This document shows positions 1 to 5,791 of a DNA stretch of 5,990 nt, in pieces; positions within the stretch are counted from its first letter, which is position 1; every line of letters begins with the position of its first letter. The stretch covers positions 1-5,990 of the forward strand of contig CAMVAG010000128.1 of assembly GCA_947165405.1 (NCBI GenBank), given 5' to 3'. The translations under genes were made by a program, and so were the position numbers. Origin of the DNA: an uncultured Selenomonadales bacterium. GTDB taxonomy: Bacteria > Bacillota > Negativicutes > Selenomonadales > Selenomonadaceae. The notes beneath the pieces were generated by a model. It did no database searches. It saw nothing but the letters and a program-made list of their open reading frames with translations, and was not told the DNA's origin.

Positions 1-3
1 GGA

Positions 4-798
4 ATGAAAAAAATTTTTTTAATCGCCTTGATTATTTTCGGGCTCGGCTTTTATCACTCGCAGGCACAGAACCTCGACGAAATTTCTGCGATAGCCGACG
101 GACCGAAAATCCTCGTGCTCAATTATCATCAAATCGCCGACACGAATAATCCGCTTGCCGTTCACGTCAACGACTTCGAAACGCAAATGAAATTCCTCGT
201 CGACAGCGGTTGTGTCACGATAACGCCCGACGAACTTTACGGCGGACTCAACGGCGATATTGAATTGCCGCCCAAGCCCGTGCTGATTACCTTCGACGAC
301 GGCTACCTCGACAACTACACGAACGCCTTCCCGATTCTAAAGAAGTACGGCTTGCACGCGACGATTTTTATTATTCCGGCGTTCACGAGCGTTTATCCCG
401 GCTACATGACTTGGGAGCAGCTCAAGGAGATGGAAGCCGGCGGCGTGACGATTGAATCACACACGCTGACACATCCCAAGCTTGAGGAATTGCCCGACGA
501 CGAAATCCGCCTCGAACTGCTCAATTCAAAAAATGTCCTTGAAGAAAATTTAGGTCATCCCGTTGAGTTCCTCGCCTACCCGACCGGCACTTACAACTTG
601 CATATCGCGGGCATTGCGCAGGATTTGGGCTACAAAGGCGCGTTCACGATTAAATACGGCGTCGTTGACAAGGGCAGTAATTTTTTCGCGCTGGAGCGTG
701 TTCCGATTTTCAACACGGCGCAAAAGACCATGAAAGATTTTTACGAACGAATTGCTTGGCGACAAAGCTTTGAAGAATTCGGCTGGACAAAAAAATAA
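4..798 (+). CDS. Secreted polysaccharide deacetylase (NodB/CE4 family)
   Basis: The 264-residue product starts with a signal peptide (MKK, then a hydrophobic stretch to about residue 16, possible cleavage after A21), so it should act outside the cytoplasmic membrane. The NodB homology domain follows: TFDDG at residues 96-100 (D98 catalytic base and D99 metal ligand by family rule), SHTLTH at 152-157 (H153 and H157 as metal ligands) and AYPTG at 191-195 in the position of motif 3. An LNYHQ motif near residue 39 resembles the start of PgaB/IcaB-type deacetylases. The family removes N-acetyl groups from polysaccharides such as poly-N-acetylglucosamine or peptidoglycan; the substrate here cannot be told. 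The ATG is chosen because the signal peptide begins there; only three bases precede it, so its ribosome binding site and promoter are mostly outside the window. It converges on the SGNH-like gene and shares its terminator. Confidence 0.9.
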   Translation: MKKIFLIALIIFGLGFYHSQAQNLDEISAIADGPKILVLNYHQIADTNNPLAVHVNDFETQMKFLVDSGCVTITPDELYGGLNGDIELPPKPVLITFDDGYLDNYTNAFPILKKYGLHATIFIIPAFTSVYPGYMTWEQLKEMEAGGVTIESHTLTHPKLEELPDDEIRLELLNSKNVLEENLGHPVEFLAYPTGTYNLHIAGIAQDLGYKGAFTIKYGVVDKGSNFFALERVPIFNTAQKTMKDFYERIAWRQSFEEFGWTKK

Positions 799-830
799 AA
801 ATTTAATCTCTCTGTCACCGATTACTGATT

Positions 831-869
831 AAAAAAATCCCCTCGCCTGTGACGAAGGGATTTTTTTTT
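831..869. terminator. Bidirectional intrinsic terminator, copy 1
   Basis: An A-run (831-837) is followed by TCCC (838-841), a C/A mismatch, TCG (843-845), a 7-nt loop, CGA (853-855), GGGA (857-860) and a run of nine T. The stem and A/T flanks work in both directions. It lies 32 bp past the stop of the deacetylase and 13 bp past the stop of the opposing SGNH-like gene, so it should end both transcripts. Bases 832-865 are identical to 2064-2097. Confidence 0.85.
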
Positions 870-882
870 ATTACGTACGCCG

Positions 883-2012
883 TTATTTTTTTTCAAGGTT
901 CTCGATAAAGTCATTCAGAAACGCGCTGAATTTTGCCGCGCCGTAAATGTTCAAATGCTCGTGGTCATAAAAATTTTCATAGGACGCCAAGTTTAATTTC
1001 CAACCGTCAATAAAGTACGCATTAGGATGCTTTTGCAGGACTTGTTCAATGAGAGAATTAAATTCGTCCGAAAGTTGCGGATTGAAATTTTCCATAAATT
1101 TTTCTGTCACGGGTGTCTTAAACATTATCGGACAAATATTATTCTTCTCACACAACGTCAAGTAATCGTCCAAAATTTTTACGTTCTCATCGCGAGTTTT
1201 GGGATAAAATTTTTTTTCCCAAGTGTTGGTTTTTTTTTCGATGGCTTTTTGATCCATGACTTTTTTTATTGCGCCGCCGTAAGGCATTTTTGCATTGAAA
1301 TAATTCAGCGGAAATCTCTGCGTCAAATATTCTTCGCGCAAAAATTTTTTGTATTGATCGACGGGCATGAAGAAATTATGCAGATCATTAAGAGCAATGA
1401 CGTAAGGCAAAAACAAACATCTGTAAAGAAAAACTTGCGAAAGATCGTAATGGAAAGAATAGGGCGCGAGACCGATGAGCGCATAACGAAGCTTGCTATG
1501 CCCCCCCCACATAGAACGGCATATTTTGCAATTTGGAAGTCATAGTATAAATCTTGACTGGGCTTTGCAAAATTGAAAAGCGGGCGTTTAAATTGTGTAA
1601 CGTCTATTCCCGAAAAAGCTTCGCTTATGCCTGTGGCGAACATTTCAAATTCCGACACATGTTCTTTAAAGTATCTCAAGGTCTGTTCCGTTTTGAAATT
1701 CTGTTCGATTGTCAGAGCGCCAAAACTTATGACTTTATTATTGGGCACTCCGTATTTCGGAAGCTCCAACATAATTTTTCCGTTATAAAAATAATCTTGC
1801 ACATGAAGCAGATAATCGTAATTAATTTTTTTGACACAATTCTTGAGTTCAGCCATCGGATAAAGCAAATCCTGCGGCAAACCGACGCGCTCCAAAATTT
1901 TTTTTGCGGGCTCGACTTCATCAACGACAATCGCGCAGTATTCCAATTCAGGATTTAAAACCGACAGCTTTTCAAAAAGTTGGTCAGACCAAGTTACAAG
2001 CAAGACACGCAT
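883..2012 (-). CDS. SGNH-hydrolase-like surface protein gene, split by a frameshift at a G8 tract
   Basis: Two overlapping minus-strand frames join into one gene of about 376 residues. The first runs from ATG at 2012 (GGAGG 9 nt upstream; the in-frame TTG at 2021 abuts the GGAGG and is unlikely) to a stop at 1323. The second continues from the G tract to 883. The N-terminal ~115 residues look Rossmann-like (MRVLLVT start, NYDYLLH, GVPNNKVISFG). An SGNH-type block follows: TGIS (Ser about residue 130 as candidate nucleophile), then FNFAKPSQDLYYD. The second frame carries LIGLAPYSFHYDLS and a C-terminal DHEHLN motif followed by YGAAKFS, resembling the Asp-x-x-His block of SGNH/DltD/AlgJ-like proteins. 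The unshifted product would have the Ser but not the Asp/His. Nine or six G's, or a -1 slip, would restore the frame. An in-frame ATG at 1512 lacks a ribosome binding site. The gene is visibly AT-richer than its neighbours. Exact substrate unknown; a role in glycan O-acylation or deacylation is inference. Confidence 0.72.
1501..1508 (-). repeat. Homopolymeric G8 tract at the frame break (C8 on plus strand)
   Basis: Eight consecutive C on the plus strand read as G8 in the coding strand. In the first frame it reads Cys-Gly-Gly-Gly and then runs into unrelated sequence; in the other frame the conserved-looking HSKLRYALIGLAPYSF segment starts right behind it. The frame change therefore maps to this run. 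Poly-G tracts of this length mediate phase variation in other bacteria by slipped-strand mispairing. Confidence 0.75.
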
Positions 2013-2063
2013 TTTTATCAACCTCCACCGTCATTTATTCTTTCGCCGAAAAATTTTTCCTGC

Positions 2064-2097
2064 AAAAAATCCCCTCGCCTGTGACGAAGGGATTTTT
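2064..2097. terminator. Intrinsic terminator, copy 2
   Basis: This is a 34-bp exact repeat of 832-865: A6, TCCC, a mismatch, TCG, 7-nt loop, CGA, GGGA, T5. It sits 16 bp beyond the stop of the proline-rich gene and about 50 bp before the start of the SGNH-like gene. It should end the proline-rich transcript and separate the SGNH-like gene from the block upstream. Confidence 0.8.
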
Positions 2098-2113
2098 ATT
2101 TCGTTTGAAAGTC

Positions 2114-2464
2114 TTAACGATAGCGCGGAGGAGGACCCGGCGGCGGCGGAGGAGGATAATGAGGACGCCCGTCACGATAATGCGGCGGAGGCGGCGGAGG
2201 CGAAGGCGGAGGATAATAACGATGCCCGTCGCGATAATGCGGCGGAGGAGGATAATTTCTGTGCCGACGTTCCCAATCTTTGCGGTCGCGGCGTTCGTTT
2301 TCGGTTTCGCGACCGAGAATGTACTTGTCTCTGAAATTCGCCCATTTACTCGTGCCCATGTCTTGCGTTTCAATTTCCGCGTTTAAATCGTCAGCGGGAG
2401 CCGCCTCGACTTGCCCGCCGAAGATAATCAGAGTCGCCGCAGCTGCAATCAAAAATTTCTTCAT
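2114..2464 (-). CDS. Small secreted proline-rich repeat protein
   Basis: The 116-residue product is not one I recognise. It has a clear signal peptide (MKKFLIAAAATLIIFGG, probable cleavage near VEA-AP at residues 20-23). A short acidic stretch follows, then a charged segment (GRETENERRDRKDWERRHR), then a proline-rich C-terminal half made of two 19-residue repeats (PPPPHYRDG plus a Tyr/Pro tail) and a partial third ending PPPRYR. The ATG at 2464 is preceded by AAAGGAGG at 9 nt; an in-frame TTG three codons earlier abuts that site and is rejected. The repeats and Tyr/Arg content suggest an envelope or extracellular protein, perhaps binding peptidoglycan or another surface polymer, but no catalytic motif is present. 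It follows lpxD by 73 bp, with an inverted repeat between, and has its own terminator. Confidence 0.8.
   Translation of the reverse strand: MKKFLIAAAATLIIFGGQVEAAPADDLNAEIETQDMGTSKWANFRDKYILGRETENERRDRKDWERRHRNYPPPPHYRDGHRYYPPPSPPPPPPHYRDGRPHYPPPPPPGPPPRYR
2138..2251 (-). repeat. Two 57-bp tandem repeats encoding HYRDG-proline units
   Basis: Units at 2195-2251 and 2138-2194 each encode 19 residues beginning PPPPHYRDG, followed by HRYYPPPSPP or RPHYPPPPPP. A partial third unit (GPPPRYR) follows directly. The exact 57-bp spacing points to internal duplication, and the number of units may vary between strains. Confidence 0.7.
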
Positions 2465-2482
2465 GGCAGTCAACCTCCTTTG

Positions 2483-2522
2483 AAAATAATTTTCTTACAT
2501 TTTAATCAAAGAAAATTATTTT
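2483..2522. repeat. 14-bp perfect AT-rich inverted repeat between lpxD and the proline-rich gene
   Basis: AAAATAATTTTCTT (2483-2496) and AAGAAAATTATTTT (2509-2522) are perfect reverse complements around a 12-nt loop. The element starts 15 bp after the lpxD stop. Its stem has only two G-C pairs and a short T run on the leftward side, so it would be a weak terminator or a processing/stability hairpin for the lpxD mRNA. An operator is an alternative, because a TAAAAT box lies in its loop on the minus strand. Confidence 0.5.
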
Positions 2523-2537
2523 TTCATTAAGGTTTAG

Positions 2538-3557
2538 TTAAGACTGTTTTAGATTTTCCAATTCGCTTTCAAGGCGACGAACTTTTTCAATGAGTTCGGG
2601 AATTTTCCTCAACGCCGCTTGTTGACGGAGCCAATCGCTGTGAGATTGAATCGGGAAGCCGCTGCCGAAAAATCCTTCCGGCATACTTTTTGAGATGCCC
2701 GAACGCGCCGCGTAAACCGAATTGCCGCCGATATGAATATGCCCGACCGTCCCGACTTGCCCGCCGAAAGTCACATTGTCGCCGACCGTCGTCGAGCCGC
2801 TGATTCCCGTTTGCGCAACGATTAAACAGTTCGCGCCGATTTTGCAGTTGTGAGCAATGTGAACGAGATTATCAATCTTCGTGCCGTGCCCGATAATCGT
2901 CGAGCCCATAGCCGCCCGGTCAATGCCGACATGCGCGCCGATTTCCACATCGTCCTCGATAATCACGTTGCCGACCTGCGGAACTTTGGTATGAATGCCG
3001 TTTGAAGTCGTGAAGCCGAAGCCGTCCGAGCCGATAACCGCCGAGCTGTGAATCACGCAACGAGAACCGACTTTGCAAAATTCGCGGACAGTCGCGCTTG
3101 AATAAATGATTGTGTCCTCGCCGATTGAGGCGTGTTGCCCTATATAGACATGCGGATAAATTATCGCGCCGCGTTGAATTTCCGCGCCGTCGTCGACAAC
3201 CGCAAAGGGCATAATCGTTACGCCGTCAGAAATTTTTACGTCCTTGCCGATATGAGCTTCGGGACTTATGCCGATTGGAATTTTTATTTTCGGCATGAAC
3301 ATTTCAAGCAATGTTGCAAAGGCGGCTCGCGGGTCTTTGACTTTGATTGCGGGTTTCGGGAAGTCTTGCGTGTCAAGCGGAATCAAAACTGCAGACGCCG
3401 CAGAAATTTTTGCCTCGTCGAGGTGCGGCGGCACTGCAAAGATTAAATCGCCCGCTCGCGCCATTTTGATATTCGACAGCCCGCTGATTTTTATTGCGCC
3501 GTCGCCCGCAAGTGAGCCGTCAATCAGCCCGGCTATCTCTTGTAAATTTTTTTCCAT
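2538..3557 (-). CDS. lpxD: UDP-3-O-(3-hydroxyacyl)glucosamine N-acyltransferase LpxD
   Basis: LpxD transfers a 3-hydroxyacyl chain from acyl carrier protein to the 2-amino group of UDP-3-O-acyl-glucosamine, the third step of lipid A synthesis, in the cytoplasm. The 339 residues match the usual family length. Residues 1-95 form the uridine-binding N-terminal domain (GLSNIKMARAGDLIF). Residues 98-285 are left-handed beta-helix hexapeptide repeats (for example AHIGKDVKI, GAHVGIDRA, TIIGHGTKI). IDNLVHIAHN carries H236, matching the catalytic His of E. coli LpxD. The C-terminal helix (IPELIEKVRRLESELENL) closes the trimer. The ATG at 3557 lies 13 bp after the stop of the OmpH lipoprotein gene with only a weak GAGCGGG site, so translational coupling is likely. 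It appears to be the last lipid A gene here; lpxC, fabZ or lpxA do not follow. Confidence 0.96.
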   Translation of the reverse strand: MEKNLQEIAGLIDGSLAGDGAIKISGLSNIKMARAGDLIFAVPPHLDEAKISAASAVLIPLDTQDFPKPAIKVKDPRAAFATLLEMFMPKIKIPIGISPEAHIGKDVKISDGVTIMPFAVVDDGAEIQRGAIIYPHVYIGQHASIGEDTIIYSSATVREFCKVGSRCVIHSSAVIGSDGFGFTTSNGIHTKVPQVGNVIIEDDVEIGAHVGIDRAAMGSTIIGHGTKIDNLVHIAHNCKIGANCLIVAQTGISGSTTVGDNVTFGGQVGTVGHIHIGGNSVYAARSGISKSMPEGFFGSGFPIQSHSDWLRQQAALRKIPELIEKVRRLESELENLKQS

Positions 3558-3570
3558 TTGAATCGCCCGC

Positions 3571-3999
3571 TCATTGCATTTTCTTGATAACGTCGTTGGT
3601 TATGTCAATGCCGCCTTTGAAGAGAATTTTCTGGTCTTCGGAATTGTTAACAACCACGTCGATATTTTTTTCGCGTGAAATTTCCTCAATCACAACATCC
3701 ATGCGGCTTTTAATCTGCGTGGCGTAAGCTTGATTTATGCTCTCCAACTTGCGCTGAAAATCCATCTGAACTTTTAAAGCCTCTTCGTCGCTCAACTCTT
3801 TGCCGGCGTTTTCCTGTTCAAATTTTTGTTGCTCGGCAGTGACTTTGCTTTGAGCTTCTTCCATTAATTTTTTCACACGCGGAGCCTCCGCCATGATTTT
3901 TTCCACGTCGACGGAGGCGATTTGTCCCGCGCCGCAACCCGCTATCAACAATGACGACGCCAAAAGCGCGACCGCCGCCAATTTTTTTGCAAAGTTCAT
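3571..3999 (-). CDS. ompH: OmpH/Skp-family lipoprotein
   Basis: The 142-residue product starts with a lipoprotein signal peptide: MNFAKK, a hydrophobic core and LIAGC (lipobox, Cys22 as the lipidated residue). The mature part is Skp-like: QIASVDVEKIMAEAP (residues 26-40) gives the first strand, a long charged helix runs to about residue 110, and the chain returns with NIDVVVNNSEDQKILFKGGIDITNDVIKKM, the family's C-terminal strand and D-I-T motif. Skp proteins are periplasmic chaperones for outer-membrane proteins, normally soluble; lipid anchoring is the unusual point. The ATG at 3999 has an AGGAGTGA site. The gap after the long OmpH-like gene is 16 bp and contains this site, so the two are co-transcribed. 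Confidence 0.88.
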   Translation of the reverse strand: MNFAKKLAAVALLASSLLIAGCGAGQIASVDVEKIMAEAPRVKKLMEEAQSKVTAEQQKFEQENAGKELSDEEALKVQMDFQRKLESINQAYATQIKSRMDVVIEEISREKNIDVVVNNSEDQKILFKGGIDITNDVIKKMQ

Positions 4000-4015
4000 T
4001 TATAAATCACTCCTG

Positions 4016-5080
4016 TCAAAGTCGATTCATTTCCTTAATCAAGTCGTTTGTCAAGTCACGAGCCTCCTTGCCGGGAATTATCACGGCACCGACTCTTTCG
4101 GGCGGCTTGAGTTCAAAATTCCACTCGATATGTCGCGGCAAAATTTTATCGGCGTCATCGGGGTTGCGCTTGACCAAAACCGTTTCCAAACGATAGACTG
4201 CCGCCAACATCGTTGCCTTGTCGACAATCGAATCCAAAATTTTTTTCTCAAGCTCGGCTCGTTCTCTGCCGACCTCGTTGAGTTCGGTTAAAAGTTCGCG
4301 CCGCCTGATTTGCCTGTCTTCCATTTCGCGCAGTGAATCTTCCATGAGCTTTTGATTTCGCTCGGTGACGTCAGATTCTTTTTGCCGCGTTTGAGCCTCG
4401 ACTTCTGCTTTCAATCTTTCTGCTTCTGCCTTGAGCCGCGCCTCGTCTTCGGCCACCGAATCTTCCGCGAATTTTACAATTTCCGCCTTCCACTTTTCAA
4501 GCAATTCCATTTGCTCGCCGTTGCGTGCGAATTCAATTTCATCAAGTCTTTTCTGCAGCTCGTTGATTCTTTCCGGCGGCAACAACAACACATCGGCGTT
4601 GCGAAGTTTCAGCTGGATGTTCAGGTGCTCGTTGAGGTATTTGTCATTAATTTTGTCGCGCTCTTCAAAGTAGTGCGGCTCGGATTCTTTGCGATATTTT
4701 TCCGCCGCCGCTTTCTTGCGACTTTCAAGTTCGGCAAGTTGACTTACGACAATCTGCGCATTTTTTTGCCAAGCTGCCTCGTCGAAAACTTCTTTGTTCG
4801 GGTCGGGCGGAGGAATCTTCGGCAATTCGACGATCTTCATTGCCTCGTTGAGTTCGAGGCGCAAACGCAATTCCCGCGCCCGCAATTCGTTCAGATATTC
4901 GCCGTCGGGGTGATTGGCTTGGATTTTTTCTATGTCGATTATCCCGAAGCCCTGCGATTCTTTTGAAGCAGGCTTTTCGATTTTTTCGACGGGTTCGGCA
5001 GGAGGAGCAGGCGAGCCGTAAAAGTAGAGTCCGCCGCCGATTAATGCCAACATCGCCGCCGCCACAACTTTGTAGTTCAC
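4016..5080 (-). CDS. Long membrane-anchored coiled-coil protein of OmpH/Skp type
   Basis: This 354-residue protein is more than twice the usual OmpH length. An N-terminal hydrophobic segment (residues 4-22) is a signal anchor or uncleaved signal, followed by a Pro/Glu/Lys linker. FGIIDIEKIQANHPDGEYL (45-63) matches the OmpH first strand. Most of residues 65-285 is highly charged helix, with probable coiled coil at 112-150 and 170-285 (repeated RLKAEAE and EMEDRQIRRRELL) and a Pro-rich break at 87-95. The end, AVIIPGKEARDLTNDLIKEMN (332-352), mirrors the family's closing D-I-T-x-x-V-I segment. It therefore reads as an OmpH fold with enlarged tentacles. The start is GTG at 5080 with GGGAGG 6 nt upstream; the GTG may lower output relative to its neighbours. 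A repeat hairpin precedes it. A periplasmic chaperone or spacer role is inference. Confidence 0.82.
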   Translation of the reverse strand: MNYKVVAAAMLALIGGGLYFYGSPAPPAEPVEKIEKPASKESQGFGIIDIEKIQANHPDGEYLNELRARELRLRLELNEAMKIVELPKIPPPDPNKEVFDEAAWQKNAQIVVSQLAELESRKKAAAEKYRKESEPHYFEERDKINDKYLNEHLNIQLKLRNADVLLLPPERINELQKRLDEIEFARNGEQMELLEKWKAEIVKFAEDSVAEDEARLKAEAERLKAEVEAQTRQKESDVTERNQKLMEDSLREMEDRQIRRRELLTELNEVGRERAELEKKILDSIVDKATMLAAVYRLETVLVKRNPDDADKILPRHIEWNFELKPPERVGAVIIPGKEARDLTNDLIKEMNRL

Positions 5081-5093
5081 CGTCCGCCTCCCT

Positions 5094-5168
5094 AAAAAAA
5101 AGTGATTAGTGATTAGTGATTAGTGATTAGATAAAGCTAACCACCCTAACCACTAACCACTAACCACT
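5094..5168 (-). terminator. Heptamer-array hairpin with U8: candidate attenuator or terminator
   Basis: On the minus strand, the arm 5168-5137 (AGTGGTT repeats) can pair with 5130-5101 (AATCACT repeats) around a 6-nt loop (5136-5131), leaving a 2-nt bulge at 5146-5147. Every departure from Watson-Crick pairing in the 30-bp stem is a G-U pair in the minus-strand RNA, but would be A-C in plus-strand RNA. Eight T follow (5101-5094), and the AGGGAGG ribosome binding site of the next gene starts about 2 nt later. The form is that of an intrinsic terminator inside the operon, implying partial termination, readthrough control or protection of the upstream mRNA. Confidence 0.6.
5101..5130. repeat. 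Tandem heptamer array AGTGATT (four units)
   Basis: Four exact AGTGATT units plus AG fill the stretch between the A8 run and the central loop. It lies in the gap between two OmpH genes and is partner to the opposed array at 5137-5172. Confidence 0.9.
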
Positions 5169-5172
5169 AACC
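5137..5172. repeat. Tandem heptamer array CTAACCA (about five units)
   Basis: CTAACCA units begin at 5137, 5146, 5153 and 5160, with a partial CTAACC at 5167. A 2-nt insertion separates the first unit from the rest. The array ends next to the stop codon of the short OmpH gene. Its reverse complement, AGTGGTT/TGGTTAG, is a one-base variant of the other array. Confidence 0.88.
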
Positions 5173-5177
5173 GCTGA

Positions 5178-5645
5178 TTATTTCTTGCCGAGTTCCGAAA
5201 TGACTTCCGCCGTTATGTCTTGCCCGCCGTAAATGACAGCCATCTTGTCGATAACAACAGCCAAGCCTCTTTTGTCGGCGACCTTTTTAATCGCGGCGTC
5301 GACTGAATTTTTAATCGGGTCGAGCAATTCCTGTTGCTTCTGCGCGAGCCGCTCTTGGCATTGACGATAATAATCCGCCTTCTCTTGGTCGTTCATGCCG
5401 GCAGATTTTTCGTCGAATTCTTTTTTGACATCGTTAATCGCCGTTTCCATTTGCCCTTGAAGATTTTGTACATCGGGGTGTGAAGACATCGCTTGCTGAT
5501 AGTCTATCGTCCCGACGCTTGAGGAACTTGCCGCCGTTGCGATATTTCCGGTTTGTGTCAAAGCAATCGCTACCACCGAGCCGATAAAAATCACTGCGAT
5601 TAAAATGCTGACGAGCTTAATTTGTTTCTTTTCCAATTTTATCAT
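5178..5645 (-). CDS. ompH: OmpH/Skp-family periplasmic chaperone, membrane-anchored
   Basis: The 155-residue product has a basic N-terminus (MIKLEKKQIK) and one hydrophobic segment (residues 11-30), either an uncleaved signal anchor or a signal peptide cut near ATA-A (36-39). The Skp/OmpH domain spans 44-153: VGTIDYQQAMSSHPD opens it, a charged helical hairpin runs over 60-125, and LAVVIDKMAVIYGGQDITAEVISELGKK closes it with the typical D-I-T motif. Size and layout match the family, which escorts unfolded outer-membrane proteins through the periplasm. ATG at 5645 follows AAGGAGAG at 7 nt. It is the first gene after a strong promoter about 33 bp upstream and should be the most highly transcribed of the three OmpH paralogues, since a hairpin follows it. 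Confidence 0.92.
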   Translation of the reverse strand: MIKLEKKQIKLVSILIAVIFIGSVVAIALTQTGNIATAASSSSVGTIDYQQAMSSHPDVQNLQGQMETAINDVKKEFDEKSAGMNDQEKADYYRQCQERLAQKQQELLDPIKNSVDAAIKKVADKRGLAVVIDKMAVIYGGQDITAEVISELGKK

Positions 5646-5677
5646 TATGCAACTCTCCTTAAATTTTGACGCCGCCG

Positions 5678-5706
5678 ATTATAGCAGACGGTATCGTCCT
5701 TTGCAA
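5678..5706 (-). promoter_or_regulatory. Main promoter of the ompH-lpxD operon
   Basis: On the minus strand, TTGCAA (-35, 5706-5701), a 17-bp spacer and a perfect TATAAT (-10, 5683-5678) preceded by TGC form an extended -10 promoter. An A/T-rich stretch (5707-5719) directly upstream could act as an UP element. Expected start is near 5671, giving a leader of about 25 nt before the ATG at 5645. A GACG-GTAT-CGTC inverted repeat (5687-5698) lies in the spacer. Confidence 0.85.
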
Positions 5707-5707
5707 A

Positions 5708-5755
5708 TTAAAATTTTTTTGTGTGAGACGGTGCTCGCGCCCAAACCCTCGCCAT
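5708..5755 (-). CDS. Possible 15-residue leader peptide
   Basis: ATG at 5755 is preceded by GGAGGGG at 6 nt, an excellent ribosome binding site, and reads MARVWARAPSHTKKF before TAA at 5708-5710. The stop sits just beside the -35 box of the main promoter. A candidate promoter lies about 37 bp upstream. The peptide has three Arg and is too short for homology by eye. It may be a leader peptide or chance; the ribosome binding site is the main support. Confidence 0.3.
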   Translation of the reverse strand: MARVWARAPSHTKKF

Positions 5756-5791
5756 AAATTTCCCCTCCGCTGTTCAAGATTGATTGCGCTT

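Noticed and set aside
883..1512. Separate 209-residue gene starting at ATG 1512
   Set aside because: No ribosome binding site precedes this ATG, and the protein sequence reads as the continuation of the upstream frame rather than an independent start.
1027..1545. Plus-strand ORF of 172 codons opposite the SGNH-like gene
   Set aside because: Phe/Ile-rich antisense translation with no ribosome binding site; the minus strand carries recognisable motifs over the same bases.
2037..2065. Possible minus-strand promoter for the SGNH-like gene (TTGCAG, 17 bp, AAGAAT)
   Set aside because: Spacing is right, but the -10 matches only four of six bases, lacks an extended TG, and the -35 overlaps the terminator's T tract. 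Too weak to list as a feature, although the gene does need a promoter.
1904..2386. Arg-rich plus-strand ORF opposite the proline-rich gene
   Set aside because: RRRRR runs are the antisense reading of proline and glycine codons; the minus-strand frame has a signal peptide and a strong ribosome binding site.
4352..4966. Plus-strand ORF of 204 codons opposite the long OmpH-like gene
   Set aside because: Mirror image of a coiled-coil gene (Lys/Glu codons read backwards give Phe/Leu); no start signal or family resemblance.
5101..5172. CRISPR array
   Set aside because: Repeats are seven bases with no spacers and two opposed orientations, so they are simple tandem repeats.
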